A stretch of DNA of 64,000 nucleotides, taken from positions 1 to 64,000 of the forward strand of contig JALHPF010000027.1 in assembly GCA_022842595.1 (NCBI GenBank), given 5' to 3'. The translations under genes were made by a program, and so were the position numbers. The notes beneath the pieces are model-generated. The model ran no database searches, was not told where the DNA came from, and worked only from the letters and a program-made list of their open reading frames with translations. The stretch is from Rubrivivax sp. (GTDB lineage: Bacteria > Pseudomonadota > Gammaproteobacteria > Burkholderiales > Burkholderiaceae_C). Within the stretch, counting starts at the first letter, position 1. Each line of letters begins with the position of its first letter. This document shows positions 61,182 to 64,000 of this stretch, in pieces.

Positions 61182-63941
61182 TCAGCCGGTGGCGCCCAGG
61201 CCAGCTGCGGCACAGCGGATCGACAGCAGCAGGGCAGTGCGCACTTCCTCGTCGCCACCGGCGCGCAGCCGCGCCAGCAGTTGCACCTGCTCGCGACTGA
61301 CCTGGTTCATCGTCTGCAGGCGCCGGCCCAGGCGGCGGCGATGCTGGGGGAAGCGCTCGGCAAGCTCGCCGCCATCAGTCACTTCCAGCACACGCTGGCA
61401 GGTGCGCACGTATTCCGCACGCACCAGGGCGAAGACCGTGTCGCGCACCGCGGCGTCGGGCACCAGGCCGGCGTACGCGGTAGCGATGTCGATGTCGACC
61501 ATCAGCAGCGTCTTTTCGACTTCATCGATCACGGTACGGAACAAGCGGCATTCCTCGAACATGCGCTGCAGCAGTGCCAGGCCACGCGCCTTGCGCACTT
61601 CGACGAAAGCCTCCAGCGCACTGCCCAGGCCGTACCAGCCCGGCAGCATGTGGCGGTTCTGCGTCCAGGCGAAGACCCAGGGAATGGCACGCAGGTCGGC
61701 CAGGCTGCCCGGTCCGCTGCTGCGCCGCGCCGGTCGCGAGCCCATGTTCAACAGCGAGATCTCTTCCAGCGGCGAGGCGCCACGCAGGTAGGGCAGCAGC
61801 TGCGGCAGCTCCATCAGCTGCCGATAGCTGGCCCAGGCGGCGCCCGACAGCGCCTCCATGGCCTCGTCGAACTCGTGCCGGGGCACCAGGGCGTCCTCGC
61901 GCTCGGACATCAGCAGATGCTGCAGGACCGAGGCCGACAGCAGCTCGGCCTGGTAGTGCGCCGTGCCGCGGTGGGCGTACTTGGCCGACACGACTTCGCC
62001 CTGCTCGGTGACGCGCAGCCCGCCGCGCACCGAACCCGCCGGCAGCGCCGCGATGGCGCGGCCCGTGGGCGCGCCGCCGCGGCTGACCGAGCCGCCACGG
62101 CCGTGGAAGAAGGCGATGCGCACGCCCAGCGTCGGGCCCAGCCGCGTCATCTGCGCCTGGGCCTTGTAGAGCTCCCAGTTCGCGCTCAGGTAGCCGCCGT
62201 CCTTGTTCGAGTCGGAATAGCCGATCATCACTTCCTGCACCATGCCCTGGGCGCGCAGCGAGCGCTGCACCAACGGGACGGCCAGCAGGTCCTTTAGCAG
62301 CCCGCAGGCGCGGCGCAGATCGGGAATGGTCTCCAGCAGCGGCACGACCTGCAGCGTGCAGCGCTCGACCCCGACCGCATCGTGGAACAGGCCCGTGTGC
62401 TTGGCGAGCAGGTACACGCCCAGCACGTCGGCGGCCCGGTGCGTCATCGACAGGATCAGGGTGCCGACGGCCTCGCGTTCGCCGAGCCGGCGGAATTCGG
62501 CGATGGTGCGGAAGGTGGCCAGCGTCTCGCGCGCCTCGGGTGACAGGGTCGTGTCCTGACCGTCATCGGCCCCGGCCCAGACGCTGCCCGCGTTACGCGG
62601 CGCGGCCAGCTCGGTCAGCAGCCAGTCCTGCCAGGCCGGGCTGTCCGAGGCCGGGGGCTCGCTGCCCGGGTGGGTGAGCCGCCAAAACTCGGCCAGCGTG
62701 GCGGTGATGCGTTCCGAGTTCTCGCGCACGTCCAGCCGCGCGGTGGCGAACCGGAAGCAGCGCACCTCGTGCAGCAGCGGACTGATGAAGCGCTGCGCCA
62801 GCGGGCCCGCACCGCCTTCGACCAGCGCGCCATGCAAGGTCTGCAGATCGTCGATCAACGCATCGGCGCCCGCGTAGCCGGTTTCGCCAACCGCCCGCTG
62901 CGCCTGCGCCTCGTCAATGCAGGCCTGCACGCGATGCTGCATGCAACCCAGGAACTGGCGGAACAGTTCGCCCGGGTTGCGCGACGCGACCGCCTCGCCA
63001 TGGCCGCAAACGGCCAGGGCGTCGTCCAGCGCCTGGCGGAACGCCGCGCTGGGGGGCAGCGCGCGCTCGCTGACGCTGAACTGGCGCGCCAGATCACGCA
63101 GCCGCGAGTGGTAACGGTTCAGCGCGGCCAGGCGCAGCCGCCAGAGAGTGTCGCGCGTGACCGCGCCGGTGACGAACGGATTGCCGTCGCGGTCGCCACC
63201 TATCCACGAGCCGAAGCCGAACACCACCGGCAGCTGCAGCGCGTGGCCCGGGAACTGCCGCGCATAGGCCGCCTCGATGCGGCCATACAGCGCCGGCACG
63301 ACGTCGAACAGGTTTTCCTCGAAGAAGTACAGACCCCAGTCGACTTCCTGCTGCACCGTCGGCCGGTCGAGCTTGAGGTCCCCGGTGAGCAGCAGCACCT
63401 CGATCTCGTCGCGCACTGCACACTGCAGGTCCTGGCGTTCACGCTCGGTCCAGCGCGGCGACTCCAGCTCGTACAGGCGCAGGTAGATGCGGCGCAGCCG
63501 CTCCAGCACCGTCACACGGCGGGCCTCGGTGGGGTGGGCGGTGATGACCGGCCGCACGCGCAGGCTGCACAGCGCCTCGCGCACGGCCTCGGCCGACAGG
63601 TTCTGCTCGGCCGCCAGCCGAAACACATGTTCGAACGTGCCGGCCACGGCGGACCGGCCGCGCTGGCGCTCGACTTCGCGCCGGCGCCGCATGTCGCGGT
63701 TCTGCTCGGCGACGGCCAGCAGCTGGAACCAGATCGACTGCGCCTGCAGCGTGCGCGCCAGCAGCCGGTTGCTCAACGGCGATGCGGGTGCTTCGCCGCG
63801 CAGCAGCTGCGCGACCTCGGGTTCATGTCGGTCCAGCACCTCCAGCAGGGCCGAGCGCAGCAGCTCGGCGCGGCCCAGGCCGTCGGCGGGCTCCAGGTTC
63901 GCGGCCGACTCGTCGGCGTCCTGCAGGTCTGTGCCTCGCAT
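61182..63941 (-). CDS. ppc: Phosphoenolpyruvate carboxylase
   Basis: Fixes bicarbonate on PEP to form oxaloacetate, the CO2-fixing step of the serine cycle. 919 residues with VITAHPTEARRVTVLERLRR, FGSWIGGDRDGNPFVT, MIGYSDSNKDGGYLSANWEL, and FFHGRGGSVSRGGAP. Between the putative mtkB tail and mcl, so it is likely the methylotrophic rather than a general enzyme. Confidence 0.96.
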   Translation of the reverse strand: MRGTDLQDADESAANLEPADGLGRAELLRSALLEVLDRHEPEVAQLLRGEAPASPLSNRLLARTLQAQSIWFQLLAVAEQNRDMRRRREVERQRGRSAVAGTFEHVFRLAAEQNLSAEAVREALCSLRVRPVITAHPTEARRVTVLERLRRIYLRLYELESPRWTERERQDLQCAVRDEIEVLLLTGDLKLDRPTVQQEVDWGLYFFEENLFDVVPALYGRIEAAYARQFPGHALQLPVVFGFGSWIGGDRDGNPFVTGAVTRDTLWRLRLAALNRYHSRLRDLARQFSVSERALPPSAAFRQALDDALAVCGHGEAVASRNPGELFRQFLGCMQHRVQACIDEAQAQRAVGETGYAGADALIDDLQTLHGALVEGGAGPLAQRFISPLLHEVRCFRFATARLDVRENSERITATLAEFWRLTHPGSEPPASDSPAWQDWLLTELAAPRNAGSVWAGADDGQDTTLSPEARETLATFRTIAEFRRLGEREAVGTLILSMTHRAADVLGVYLLAKHTGLFHDAVGVERCTLQVVPLLETIPDLRRACGLLKDLLAVPLVQRSLRAQGMVQEVMIGYSDSNKDGGYLSANWELYKAQAQMTRLGPTLGVRIAFFHGRGGSVSRGGAPTGRAIAALPAGSVRGGLRVTEQGEVVSAKYAHRGTAHYQAELLSASVLQHLLMSEREDALVPRHEFDEAMEALSGAAWASYRQLMELPQLLPYLRGASPLEEISLLNMGSRPARRSSGPGSLADLRAIPWVFAWTQNRHMLPGWYGLGSALEAFVEVRKARGLALLQRMFEECRLFRTVIDEVEKTLLMVDIDIATAYAGLVPDAAVRDTVFALVRAEYVRTCQRVLEVTDGGELAERFPQHRRRLGRRLQTMNQVSREQVQLLARLRAGGDEEVRTALLLSIRCAAAGLGATG

Positions 63942-63958
63942 GCTGTTGCCCCTGCCTG

Positions 63959-64000
63959 TCAGCGCGTGGCAGCCAGCGCCCGGGCCACGGTGCTGCCCAG
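63959..64000 (-). CDS. C-terminal fragment, probably malate thiokinase MtkB
   Basis: Fourteen codons reading LGSTVARALAATR and stop run off the window edge, ending 17 bases before ppc. In known serine-cycle clusters mtkA-mtkB precede ppc and mcl, so this is probably the end of mtkB (malate-CoA ligase alpha subunit). The fragment is too short to prove it. Confidence 0.4.
   Translation of the reverse strand: MGSTVARALAATR

Overview
This is a gene-dense, high-G+C chromosomal window. Gene content and order point to a Burkholderiales betaproteobacterium, probably of the Rubrivivax/Leptothrix/Methylibium type (inferred from synteny; no search was run). Typical runs include ponA divergent from pilMNOPQ-aroK-aroB-dgt-gltB-gltD-mlaFEDACB, lptM-lysA opposite cyaY, and purD-hemF-nadD-rsfS-rlmH...maf-rng. 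No rRNA, tRNA or CRISPR array was seen.

Layout. 1-4 kb: two dipeptide/oligopeptide ABC ATPases (dppD, dppF), then lysA and the lptM lipoprotein gene facing cyaY. 4-17 kb: penicillin-binding protein 1A, the type IV pilus assembly operon pilMNOPQ, a multi-Ig-domain lipoprotein of different base composition, then aroK, aroB and dgt. 17.1-18.6 kb: a non-coding island of inverted and dispersed repeats next to a RAYT/IS200-like transposase homologue that lacks its HUH histidines. 18.6-33 kb: gltBD, a TPR-sulfotransferase on the opposite strand, the complete mla phospholipid-transport operon, hexR and zwf, with a near-perfect HexR operator before zwf. 33-43 kb: a PKD/Asp-box lipoprotein, a tightly packed gspA-gspB-beta-helix-PLP enzyme operon, and a secreted Cache-like protein beside a chemoreceptor.

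43-50 kb and 60-64 kb hold most of a serine cycle for C1 assimilation. glyA-sga-hprA-mtdA-fchA form one operon, ftfL is divergent from it, and mcl and ppc lie at the window end behind what is probably the tail of mtkB. FtfL makes formyl-H4F, Fch and MtdA take it to methylene-H4F, GlyA adds C1 to glycine, Sga and Hpr convert serine to glycerate, Ppc adds CO2 to PEP, and Mtk/Mcl split malate to glyoxylate and acetyl-CoA. The organism is therefore probably a facultative methylotroph. Between the two blocks lie yebC, purD, hemF, nadD, rsfS (with a histone-H1-like tail), rlmH, a three-gene insertion, maf, rng and a LysR regulator.

The most interesting signals are the HUH-less RAYT with its repeat island, the palindromes in the glyA/ftfL intergenic region, the HexR box at zwf, the gspAB/beta-helix/PLP-enzyme operon, and the basic tail on RsfS.
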